A stretch of DNA of 64,000 nucleotides from Venturia oleaginea (Eukaryota; Ascomycota; Dothideomycetes; Venturiales; Venturiaceae): contig JABMLP010000005.1 in NCBI GenBank assembly GCA_013176395.1, positions 1,550,001 through 1,614,000 of the forward strand. The letters run 5' to 3'. The translations under genes were made by a program, and so were the position numbers. Shown piece by piece: positions 1 to 7,842 of this stretch. The stretch's first letter is position 1; every line of letters starts with the position of its first letter. The notes beneath the pieces were generated by a model. The model was not told the DNA's origin and searched no databases. It worked only from the letters and a program-made list of their open reading frames with translations.

Positions 1-345
1 GCTCACAGAGAGCAAGCTCCAAAAAGGAATTTCAAGAAGAGGACACTTGTCCTAATCCAAGAAGCGAGGGCCAACCTCAAGGGCCAAACAGAAAGGAATT
101 TCAAGAAGAGGACACTTGTCCTAACTCAAGAAGCAAGGGCCAACCTCAAAGGCCAACTTCAAGGGCCAACCTCAAGGGCCAAACAAAAAGGGAATTCAAG
201 AGAATTCAAGCTGAGATTTTCTAGAAGGTGCTAGAATCTCCAAGAAGCAAGGGCCAACCGAAAGGGCCAATCCAAAAAGGGAATTCAAGAGAATTCAAAC
301 TGAGATTTTCTAGAACGTGCTAGAATCTCCAAGAAGCAAGGGCAG
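1..345 (+). repeat. Imperfect tandem repeats in the Gypsy 5' leader
   Basis: The untranslated leader upstream of gag is built of repeated blocks: AATTTCAAGAAGAGGACAC recurs at about 31 and 97, AGGGCCAACCTCAAGGGCCA recurs several times, and a block containing TTTTCTAGAA(G/C)GTGCTAGAA recurs at about 217 and 305. The same array is present in reverse at about 33785-34135 in element B, so it belongs to the family. It may contribute RNA packaging or translation control; that is inference. Confidence 0.8.
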
Positions 346-629
346 GTCATCCTAAGACAGCGTAGTCTTAGGAGTTGAAGCTGTAATAAGCTGAGGAAAG
401 AAAGAGCTAGGGAGAGAGATTTAATACACTTGGCCTTCACAGTCCCTGGGAGCTCTGTCCTTAGTAATAAGGATTGCAGAGCGGACTATAGTGTAAAAAA
501 TCCTTCTGGGATTCTATAGTCACCTTCCTATACTAATAGGCATTGACTCTATACTGCCTAGCAAATCTCTAGAGTAGAGCCTAGGAGTGTGTATAGTAGT
601 GCTCTCTATTATCTCTCATAGGTGAAAAT

Positions 630-1652
630 ATGGAAGGAGAAGATCAGGAACAAAGAGTTCCTCAAGAACCCCAAGCCCTACAAGAAGCTATGGCAGCATT
701 ACAACATCAACTAGCCATTCAGAACGATGCTATTACGCGTATTCTTACAATCTTGCCTAACACTACTCGCTCTGAGAACGTAGTAGAAGGACAAGAGACT
801 AAGAATTCACAAAAAGACAGAATACATAGGAAGAAAGCTGTACTTCCTAAGCTCCAAGAATTTGATGGCAAGCGTTCTGAATGGGCTCAGTGGTTTCAAC
901 AAGCAAGGATGAAGTTGGAGATAGACGCAGAATCTATAGGGGATAGTAGGAACCAATTTGCCTACATCTTCTCCTCTCTACGAGGCTCCGCAGCTCAGGC
1001 TACTCTGGCCTACGTAAAGACAGCTCCAGAGGAAGATAAAACGGGACAGAAATTGTTACAGTATATGGACAACTTCTATGGCGATCCAGTACAACAACAA
1101 AGAGCTACTGTAAGCCTGTCCACAATCAAACAAAAAGAGAAAGAACCCTTCTTCACTTTTCTTCCCCGTTTTGAAACCACTCTTGCTAATGCTGGAGGAA
1201 TGACTTGGCCTGACGCTGTTAAAATTGCATTTCTCCACAAAGCAATAAATCAAGAGCTGCGAAACCAGAGAATAGGCCAATCTCAGAGTACCTCCTACCA
1301 GCAGTTTGTGTCCGATCTTTTGAATACAAGTATGCAAATCACTACAGCAAAGATGCTCTCTTCCTCAGAAGATAAGTTACGATTCAGAGATAAAGAGAAG
1401 TCTTTTAAAGATCTGAACGCTATGGACTGGGAGCCTACACGCGTAAACAAGTTAAAAATTTCGTCTAAAGCCTATGAATATAGGAAGGCAAATAACCTCT
1501 GCTTACGCTGTGGGAAGGCCGGCCATAGAATGAAAGACTGCTGGTTGGATACAGAGGTAGAAAGAGTCACGCAACTTGGTTCAAAAAGGGCCAAAGGAAC
1601 CACTGAGGAGAATGAAGAAGTTGAAGAAGAGGACTACTCGGAAAAAGAGTAG
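630..1652 (+). CDS. gag: Gag polyprotein of family A Gypsy element
   Basis: 340-residue capsid-type protein that would form the virus-like particle. The ATG at 630 is the first in frame after the leader. Residues about 75-240 resemble the retrotransposon Gag core (FDGKRSEWAQWFQQ, then EKEPFFTFLPRFE). A CCHC zinc knuckle, CLRCGKAGHRMKDC, lies at about 291-304 and would bind RNA. The tail is very acidic. The stop TAG at 1650-1652 is preceded by TCG GAA AAA GAG. Pol is open in the -1 frame only from 1625, so the frames overlap by 28 nt, consistent with -1 frameshifting. It differs from the copy at 32487-33509 by a T/S change in the FF(T/S)FLPRF stretch. Confidence 0.93.
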   Translation: MEGEDQEQRVPQEPQALQEAMAALQHQLAIQNDAITRILTILPNTTRSENVVEGQETKNSQKDRIHRKKAVLPKLQEFDGKRSEWAQWFQQARMKLEIDAESIGDSRNQFAYIFSSLRGSAAQATLAYVKTAPEEDKTGQKLLQYMDNFYGDPVQQQRATVSLSTIKQKEKEPFFTFLPRFETTLANAGGMTWPDAVKIAFLHKAINQELRNQRIGQSQSTSYQQFVSDLLNTSMQITTAKMLSSSEDKLRFRDKEKSFKDLNAMDWEPTRVNKLKISSKAYEYRKANNLCLRCGKAGHRMKDCWLDTEVERVTQLGSKRAKGTTEENEEVEEEDYSEKE

Positions 1653-1699
1653 CCTCTATCCAAAGTCGTGGATGGAGGCGTAGAGTAGATAGAGCAAAA

Positions 1700-4600
1700 T
1701 TGTCAAAGGAGTCAATTGAGAGAGTAAATAGTATTTTGAATTCGAACAAAGACACTGATTCACACCGTTCTCGGATAGAAAAAGAATGGGAGCAGTTCAG
1801 ACCCAAGATGCTCTCCCGCCTTTTCTACACAAATACTATAGTGAACGATATATACTCTCTTAAAACTCTCCTTGATAATGGATCTAGCTGCTACGCATCA
1901 ATAAACGAGGAGAAAGCTTCGCAGATGGACCTTGAAGTACTCCCTATTAGTCCGCGTACTATAGGTGGAGTTCTTAAGGAAGAAGGACAGACCCAAGTGA
2001 CAAAAATTGCGAAGTTGAACCTAGATTTAGGGGGACTTATATGCAACGCTTTTGCTTATATAGTCCCGGGACAATTTGAGGATCTTCTACTAGGCAGGCC
2101 TTTTCTCAAGGACACCAAAGCCGTTATCAATGAATCTAAAGGTACTCTTACCTTTGCAAACGGGATTAGCATTCGCGATGCTAAATTTGAAGACAAACTT
2201 GATATACAACAAGTAGCGCCCGTAAGATTCCACCGCCTTGTCACTTCTACACTTGAGAAAATCAAAGACGCGTCTAGAGTATTTGCTGTTACTCTTCGAG
2301 ATATTGATATTGCCTTGAAGCCGAAAGTCCCTTTGACAACAGAGCAAATACTGGAATTGCTACCTAAGAGGTTTCATAAGTACGCTGCTGTCTTTGATCC
2401 TAAAAGGGCCGAGAGACTACCACCGCATCGCCCTGGGATTGATCACGAAATACCTATAGAAGAAGGAAAACCACTTCCTTGGGGACCTCTATATGGTATG
2501 GGTCGAGAACAACTCCTTGTTTTGCGAAGGACTCTTACAGAGCTACTAGATAAAGGCTTTATCCGAGAGAGTAAATCAGTTGCTGCGTCTCCAGTTCTCT
2601 TTGTGAAGAAACCAGGAGGGGGCTTACGCTTTTGCGTAGACTACCGAGCCTTAAACGCAATTACTCGAAAGGATAGGTACCCGCTACCGTTAGTAAAAGA
2701 GACTTTACTAACCTTAGCTCGTGCTAAGTATCTTAGTAAGCTTGATGTAAATGCTGCCTTCCACAAGATTCGAATCGCAACGGGAGATGAGTTCAAAACT
2801 GCCTTTCGAACTAGATATGGTCTATTTGAATGGCTAGTTACTCCCTTTGGCTTAACCGGTGCACCTGCGTCTTTTCAACGGTATATAAACTATATCCTTC
2901 GACGATACCTAGACGAGTTCTGCTCAGCTTATCTAGACGATATAGTAATATACTCTTCAAAGAACCTTAAAGACCATGAAGAAAAGACTGAAAAGATACT
3001 TCAAAGCTGCCTTAACGCTGGGTTATACCTTGATATTCGGAAGTGCGAGTTTAATACCAAACGAGTCAAGTATCTAGGCTTCGTTATAGATACTGAAACG
3101 GGCCTACACATGGATCCGGAGAAGATCAAAGCAATTAAAGAATGGGAACGTCCTACTACTCTACGAGGAGTACGTGGCTTCCTAGGCTTTACAAACTTCT
3201 ACCGTGACTTTGTAAAAGATAACTCAACAATAAGGGAGCCTCTGGTTCGCCTTACAAAGAAGAATACTCCATTTTTATGGGGAAAGGAGCAAGAAGAATC
3301 TTTTCAAAAACTTAAGGCAGAGTTTTGCAAAGAACCTGTCCTGTCTGCACTTGATGAAGATAAGCCTACGCGAGTAGAACCTGATGCTTCAGGCTGGGCT
3401 TCCGGAGCAGTACTTAGTCAAAAAGATGAGCTAGGTAACTGGAAACCATGTGCTTTCTTCTCTACTAAGCACTTGCCAGCCGAATGCAATTATGATATCC
3501 ACGACAAAGAACTTATGGCTATAGTCAAAGCTCTAGTCCATTGGACTAGCGAGCTACTAAGCCTAAGTAAGCCATTCATTATCCTCACAGATCACAAGAA
3601 CCTTGAGAAGTTTATGGTAAAAAGGGAACTAAATGAAAGGCAAATGAGATGGGCGCAGATACTAGCTAAGTTTAACTTCAAACTAGGCTATCGCCCAGGC
3701 TCTGAATCTGTAGTTCCAGACGCCTTAACTCGAAGGGATCAAGATCTCCCAAAGGATATTCAAGACCCAAGAATCGTTGAAAGAACTAGAACGTTATTAC
3801 CTCCAAAGCTTTGGATTAACGTTCTAGAGGATAAGACTCCTGCAAGAGAAGAAGCTGCCCAAGAAAATGCTCAAGAAGTAGACAAAGAACCTATCCCCTT
3901 TATACAAAATCCCTTTCTCTCAGGTGATCTAAGGGATAGATGGGAAACTGCACTCGAAGGAGATCTAGACTACAGACGTATTTTCCAAAGCGTTCTAAAG
4001 CAAGATAGGCAGTTCCCATCTAAGCTAAAGGTTCCTACTTCTATAGGAGATTGTAAAGTCGAAAATAACCAGCTCTACTATAGAGACCGAATCTGGTTGC
4101 CCTCCTACGAGCCTCTCTTAACAGGAGTAATTCAAGAAATACACGATTCAGTCCTATCAGGGCATCCTGGACGAGAAGCTACTATTGCTATTCTCTCCAG
4201 ACAGTTCTACTGGCCGGGATTTGCTCAAGATATACGTCAGTTTATACGCAATTGTGACGTCTGCGGAAGAACTTCAGTCTGGCGAGACAAAAAGAAAGGT
4301 TTACTTAAACCTCTTCCTGTCCCTAGCCGTATCTGGCAAGATATTTCAGTAGACTTCATAGTCGAATTACCAGAGAGCCAAAGATGCACAAGACTCTGCG
4401 TTATTACTGACCGCTTGGGTAAAGGAACTATCCTGTTCCCAGTGCCTAAAGAACAGTTTGGAGCTGAAGGATTTGCAAAACTATTTATGCAGAACTACGT
4501 AAGATTACACTGGCTTCCTAGATCTCTAGTCTCAGATAGGGACACGCAATTTGTTAATGCTTTCTGGAAAGAAGTTTGTCACCTTCTTAAGATAGAGAGA

Positions 4601-5485
4601 AGACTCTCTACAGCGTATCACCCTGAGACTGATGGATCTACGGAAAGAAGAAATCAAGAAGTTGAAGCCTATCTACGTAAGTTCTGTACATTTAGTCAGA
4701 ACGACTGGGTCGAGCTCCTGCCTATTGCTCAAATATGCCTCGATAATAGACCAAACCAAGCTACGGGCCTATCGCCTTTCTTCTTAACCCACGGTTATAA
4801 CATTGAGCATATAGGAACTGTTGAAGCTCCCCAGGAAACCCCTAAGAATCCAAAAGAAAAAGCACAAGATCTTGTAGCAAAATTGAAGGACGCACAAGAA
4901 TGGGCAGAAACGTCAATGGTATCAGCTCAGCAACAGCAAGAATACTACTCTAATAGAGATCGTGCTCCGGCTGACTCTTTTAAAGTGGGAGACAAAGTCT
5001 GGCTCAACCTAAAGAACGTAAAAACCCTACGTCCTTGTAAGAAACTAGACTGGATTCATGGGAAGTATACAGTTACACGAGTTATCAACTCAATGTCTTA
5101 CGAGCTTGATACACCCAGAGGAATCCACAACCGATTTCATACGTCTTTACTTAGGAGAGCTGGCACAGATCCCCTACCTTCACAAATACAAGATAATACA
5201 CAGCCGCCTCCTATAGTAACTGAACAAGGAGACGAGGAATACGGTATCGAGGCTATTCTAGCCGCAAGATGGCGCCGGCGAGGTCGACAACAAACGCGAG
5301 AAGTCTTAGTTAAGTGGGTAGGCTACGTTGATCCTACGTGGGAACCCCTTAGCGAACTCCAACAAACTACAGCTCTGGACGCTTTTGAAAGTGCCTACGG
5401 CAACGTTCTTGAAAACGACGGACCTATACTACGCCCTCAGAGACTACGCTCACATCGATCTACAAGAGAGGGGGGGAGGGGATAA
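1700..5485 (+). CDS. pol: Pol polyprotein: protease, RT, RNase H, integrase, chromodomain
   Basis: About 1261 residues of uninterrupted Pol. There is no obvious ATG at its beginning (1700 is TTG) and the frame is open from 1625, so it is probably made by -1 frameshifting from Gag. Visible in order: retropepsin-like LLDNGSS at about residue 56 (Asn in place of the usual Ser/Thr of D-S/T-G); RT with catalytic YLDD at about 411; RNase H with EPDASG near 556 and DHKN; integrase HHCC zinc finger from about 814 (HDSVLSGHPG to CDVCG); integrase catalytic Asp at VDF (about 884), SDRDTQF (945) and Glu in STER (979); C-terminal chromodomain from about 1183 (VLVKWVGYVDPTWEP). The chromodomain would steer integration to marked chromatin. 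The stop codon abuts the 3' LTR. Confidence 0.95.
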   Translation: MSKESIERVNSILNSNKDTDSHRSRIEKEWEQFRPKMLSRLFYTNTIVNDIYSLKTLLDNGSSCYASINEEKASQMDLEVLPISPRTIGGVLKEEGQTQVTKIAKLNLDLGGLICNAFAYIVPGQFEDLLLGRPFLKDTKAVINESKGTLTFANGISIRDAKFEDKLDIQQVAPVRFHRLVTSTLEKIKDASRVFAVTLRDIDIALKPKVPLTTEQILELLPKRFHKYAAVFDPKRAERLPPHRPGIDHEIPIEEGKPLPWGPLYGMGREQLLVLRRTLTELLDKGFIRESKSVAASPVLFVKKPGGGLRFCVDYRALNAITRKDRYPLPLVKETLLTLARAKYLSKLDVNAAFHKIRIATGDEFKTAFRTRYGLFEWLVTPFGLTGAPASFQRYINYILRRYLDEFCSAYLDDIVIYSSKNLKDHEEKTEKILQSCLNAGLYLDIRKCEFNTKRVKYLGFVIDTETGLHMDPEKIKAIKEWERPTTLRGVRGFLGFTNFYRDFVKDNSTIREPLVRLTKKNTPFLWGKEQEESFQKLKAEFCKEPVLSALDEDKPTRVEPDASGWASGAVLSQKDELGNWKPCAFFSTKHLPAECNYDIHDKELMAIVKALVHWTSELLSLSKPFIILTDHKNLEKFMVKRELNERQMRWAQILAKFNFKLGYRPGSESVVPDALTRRDQDLPKDIQDPRIVERTRTLLPPKLWINVLEDKTPAREEAAQENAQEVDKEPIPFIQNPFLSGDLRDRWETALEGDLDYRRIFQSVLKQDRQFPSKLKVPTSIGDCKVENNQLYYRDRIWLPSYEPLLTGVIQEIHDSVLSGHPGREATIAILSRQFYWPGFAQDIRQFIRNCDVCGRTSVWRDKKKGLLKPLPVPSRIWQDISVDFIVELPESQRCTRLCVITDRLGKGTILFPVPKEQFGAEGFAKLFMQNYVRLHWLPRSLVSDRDTQFVNAFWKEVCHLLKIERRLSTAYHPETDGSTERRNQEVEAYLRKFCTFSQNDWVELLPIAQICLDNRPNQATGLSPFFLTHGYNIEHIGTVEAPQETPKNPKEKAQDLVAKLKDAQEWAETSMVSAQQQQEYYSNRDRAPADSFKVGDKVWLNLKNVKTLRPCKKLDWIHGKYTVTRVINSMSYELDTPRGIHNRFHTSLLRRAGTDPLPSQIQDNTQPPPIVTEQGDEEYGIEAILAARWRRRGRQQTREVLVKWVGYVDPTWEPLSELQQTTALDAFESAYGNVLENDGPILRPQRLRSHRSTREGGRG

Positions 5486-5796
5486 TGTTAAGGGATGGAA
5501 TCCTTCTCTCTAGCTTATCCATGACTGGATTTCCAATTGTTCTCTTGTTATTCTGCAAGCTGTCATGTTCTATTTTGCAAGCTGTCATGTTCTATTTCGC
5601 AAGCTGCCATGTTCTATTTTGCAAGCTGTCACGTTTCCATTTAAAGATACTTTCTAGAAGGATCTATTGTAAGAGGAGGATTATATATACGAGCTATCCT
5701 TCCTGTACTTACACTTTCTTCTCTGTACTTAGATACTTTGAAATACAAGCAGTCTTCTCTCACTTGCGAAACACCTTTGAGGGTTGAACTCTTACA
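5486..5796 (+). repeat. 3' LTR of family A copy 1
   Basis: 311 bp from TGTTAAGGGATGG to GAACTCTTACA, directly after the polypurine tract. It contains four units of a 22-bp repeat (GCAAGCTGTCATGTTCTATT plus TT, from 5555), a TATA-like TTATATATAC at 5681-5690, and GTACTTAGATA at 5725-5735. The last is the reverse complement of the presumed primer-binding site of this family. Related LTRs lie at 5979, 17556, 27562, 28321 and 34174. Confidence 0.95.
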
Positions 5797-5978
5797 TATA
5801 CAGTTACACGAGTTATCAACTCAATGTCTTACGAGCTTGATACACCCAGAGGAATCCACAACCGATTTCATACGTCTTTACTTAGGAGAGCTGGCACAGA
5901 TCCCCTACCTTCACAAATACAAGATAATACACAGCCGCCTCCTATAGTAACTGAACAAGGAGACGAGGAATACGGTAT
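5797..5978 (+). pseudogene. Fragment of another family A pol (chromodomain-proximal part)
   Basis: 182 bp that repeat the Pol sequence found at about 5067-5248 of the same element (MSYELDTPRGIHNRFHTS and on to DEEYGI). The fragment is cut on the left by the 3' LTR of copy 1 and on the right by an inverted LTR. It is the remnant of an older family-A element into which copy 1 inserted; its first five bases TATAC are the expected target-site duplication. Confidence 0.9.
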
Positions 5979-6310
5979 TGTAAGAGTTCAACCCTCAAAG
6001 GTGTTTCGCAAGTGAGAGAAGACAGCTTATATTTCAAGTATCTAAGTACAGAGAAGAAAGTGTAAGTACAGGAAGGATAGCTAGTATATATAATCCTCCT
6101 CTTACAATAGATCCTTCTAGAAAGTATCTTTAAATGGAAACGTGACAGCTTGCAAAATAGAACATGGCAGCTTGCGAAATAGAACATGACAGCTTGCAAA
6201 ATAGAACATGACAGCTTGCAAAATAGAACATGACAGCTTGCAGAATAACAAGAGAACAATTGGAAATCCAGTCATGGATAAGCTAGAGAGAAGGATTCCA
6301 TCCCTTAACA
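5979..6310 (-). repeat. Family A LTR, inverted
   Basis: 332 bp, TGTAAGAGTTCAACC to ATCCCTTAACA on the + strand, i.e. the family-A LTR reversed, with five 22-bp units. The left flank ends GGTAT and the right flank starts CTCGT, so no target duplication is visible. It is probably the surviving end of a rearranged element, not a clean solo LTR. Confidence 0.92.
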
Positions 6311-6473
6311 CTCGTCCGTTATATAGAGATCCATCTCCTAAGAAATCCTGCGCTCGCTTTGCCAAGGCTCGAGCGTTCACATGATCCTTCCGATCCCATG
6401 TAACAACTTACTAATCACAAAGGGAACGCGCCATACATGTCACTAAACGTTCCACGTGACAGTATCCGTAACA
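6311..6473 (-). repeat. Truncated Copia-type LTR, inverted
   Basis: Matches, in reverse, parts of the complete LTR at 61753-62222: CTCGTCCGTTATATAGAGATC resembles the reverse complement of its TATA region (62001-62018), and the end GTGACAGTATCCGTAACA is the reverse complement of its start. It interrupts the transposase remnant that follows. The other end has been lost at the junction with the Gypsy LTR. Confidence 0.75.
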
Positions 6474-7667
6474 GCGATACTCTGAATAACCGTAACCCAT
6501 TCGCGATCACGACTACGATGGTTACTATTGTCTCCAGCATCACACAACCAAATATACTGCCGCATGAGAATCCGGTGCAAGGCAACTTTCACAAGCAGAA
6601 ACATACTTAGGGAACCCATTGGCCTTGAGGGATAAGGCGAAACAGATAAGACAAAGCTGAGCACTAGAGGGAGACTGTAGGTAGAAGGATAGCGAAACAC
6701 GAGGCATTGCCTCTTGAGTCTACATAGCACAGATATACTAGCAGAGTGACCAGTATCTACAAGAGCCAGCGGGCATTTGGAGATACTGGTTAAGGGAAAA
6801 GAGGGAGGACGGAGGGGACAGCTGGTCTTGTTTCAGTGAACGGGGCGAAGTGGGGCGCGGTGGATTATATAATCTATCACGTGTCGGCTGTCTGATGAAG
6901 TCCTCCTAACCGGACATAGCTGCGTGATTAAGCGGCTGCAACCGAGTAGGATAAAATCAATCAATCAATCAATCAAACCCATTCGCGATCGCCCGGCTGG
7001 ATGAGTTCAGGCCTTGTACGTCTTTCAGAGGCTGTAACGACCTTCATTGACCCAATAACACCCATCTGGAAGCCAATCTTGTCAAAGTTGTGCGTATCCT
7101 CATCGTGGACGCCGTACTTTGCCTTAGTGTCTGCAACGAGCTTGAACCACGCGCCAATAATCTCTGGATCTTCCTGTAGTATCCTCTACCTATCCTTAGC
7201 TCGATTGAAGGCTACCTTGAGCTCATCTGAGCGCGTTACGAATCTCTCAGCCCAGTTTTTGCCTACTGGCTCTCCATCGCGTAAACCCAGTAGTTTGTCC
7301 GCCATATCTACCACCTCACACAGCCGGGGTGCGAATCCTAGCGAATCGAGATCGAGGATATATTGGATAATCGTTTTCTCTTCTATCGTAGTGAGCTTAT
7401 GAAAGTTTGGGCGAGTTTGAGATCGAGAGGTGATTCCGCGGGGCCGATCAGAGAGCCTTTGGTGTTTAAGGTTAAAGGCTGTAGCAGCGCGCCGTAGGCT
7501 TTGAAATTGGCCAGAGGTATGAGCCTGAAGAGCGAGATCAATTCTACCTTCTTCTTGAGCGGCTATCGCGTTGCGTTGTTGAGACATTACGTGTTAAAGA
7601 GGATAAGGGCTGTGCCAAGGAAAAGTGGCCGGCTCGGTGGTTTGGCCAGCTCGGTGGTGGAATACGT
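6474..7667 (-). pseudogene. Broken pogo-like (DDE_1) transposase gene, sibling subfamily
   Basis: Minus-strand transposase remnant. The start ATG is at 7587 and the N-terminal 133 residues (MSQQRNAIAAQ to FNRAKDR) are related to, but distinct from, those of the intact copy at 41357. Codon 134, CAG in the intact copy, is TAG here. Homology continues in frame through the first catalytic Asp (HNFD) to DREWV, where a 467-bp insertion (6509-6975) splits the gene; it then resumes as WVTVIQSIA and is cut by a Copia-type LTR at 6473. The outer end shows the terminal inverted repeat ACGTATTCCACCACCGAGCT read inward from 7667, followed outward by TA (7668-7669). Confidence 0.88.
6509..6975 (+). mobile_element. 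SINE-like / short non-LTR insertion, copy 1
   Basis: 467-bp insertion within the transposase remnant, flanked by a perfect 15-bp direct repeat AACCCATTCGCGATC (6494-6508 and 6976-6990). Removing the insert and one repeat restores the transposase reading. The 3' end is a (AATC)n tail after GGATAAAATC. Long target duplications and a simple-repeat tail indicate target-primed reverse transcription (SINE or 5'-truncated LINE). I found no convincing pol III A/B boxes and no coding capacity. A second copy lies at 18144-18608. Confidence 0.85.
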
Positions 7668-7842
7668 TATCTAGGGAGACATTTTAGATCTAGACGTCAC
7701 GAGGAATACTTTAGGGTTATTCTACTATAGGTTATAACTATTACCGGGTTATTGCTATACTATACTACTCCGTATCATCATAACACCCAAGTTGTCGACC
7801 AACAACGTCGTACTCTCCAAAGACTACCCTTTCTATCTATAC

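Larger units (their letters stand above)
1..5796 (+). mobile_element. Ty3/Gypsy chromovirus, family A copy 1 (5' LTR outside window)
   Basis: LTR retrotransposon running from inside its 5' leader to its 3' LTR. Gag (630-1652) and Pol (1700-5485) are intact and match the second copy at 28321-34506 almost residue for residue; I saw only two amino-acid differences. Comparison with that copy shows that base 1 lies about 38 nt inside the end of the 5' LTR. A polypurine tract (about 5465-5482) directly precedes the 3' LTR. The sequence after the 3' LTR begins TATACAGTTACACG, which is itself family-A pol, so this copy sits inside another family member. Confidence 0.95.

Noticed and set aside
5485..6380. 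Short frames within family-A LTRs (Cys/Leu-rich, repeated at every LTR copy).
   Set aside because: They are translations of the 22-bp LTR repeat and change with unit number; no evidence of coding.
6880..6970. CTGATGA followed by a GTCC/GGAC stem in the SINE-like element suggested a hammerhead ribozyme.
   Set aside because: The essential GAAA box after stem II is absent (ATAG follows) and no matching stem I/III with a GUH cleavage site was found.
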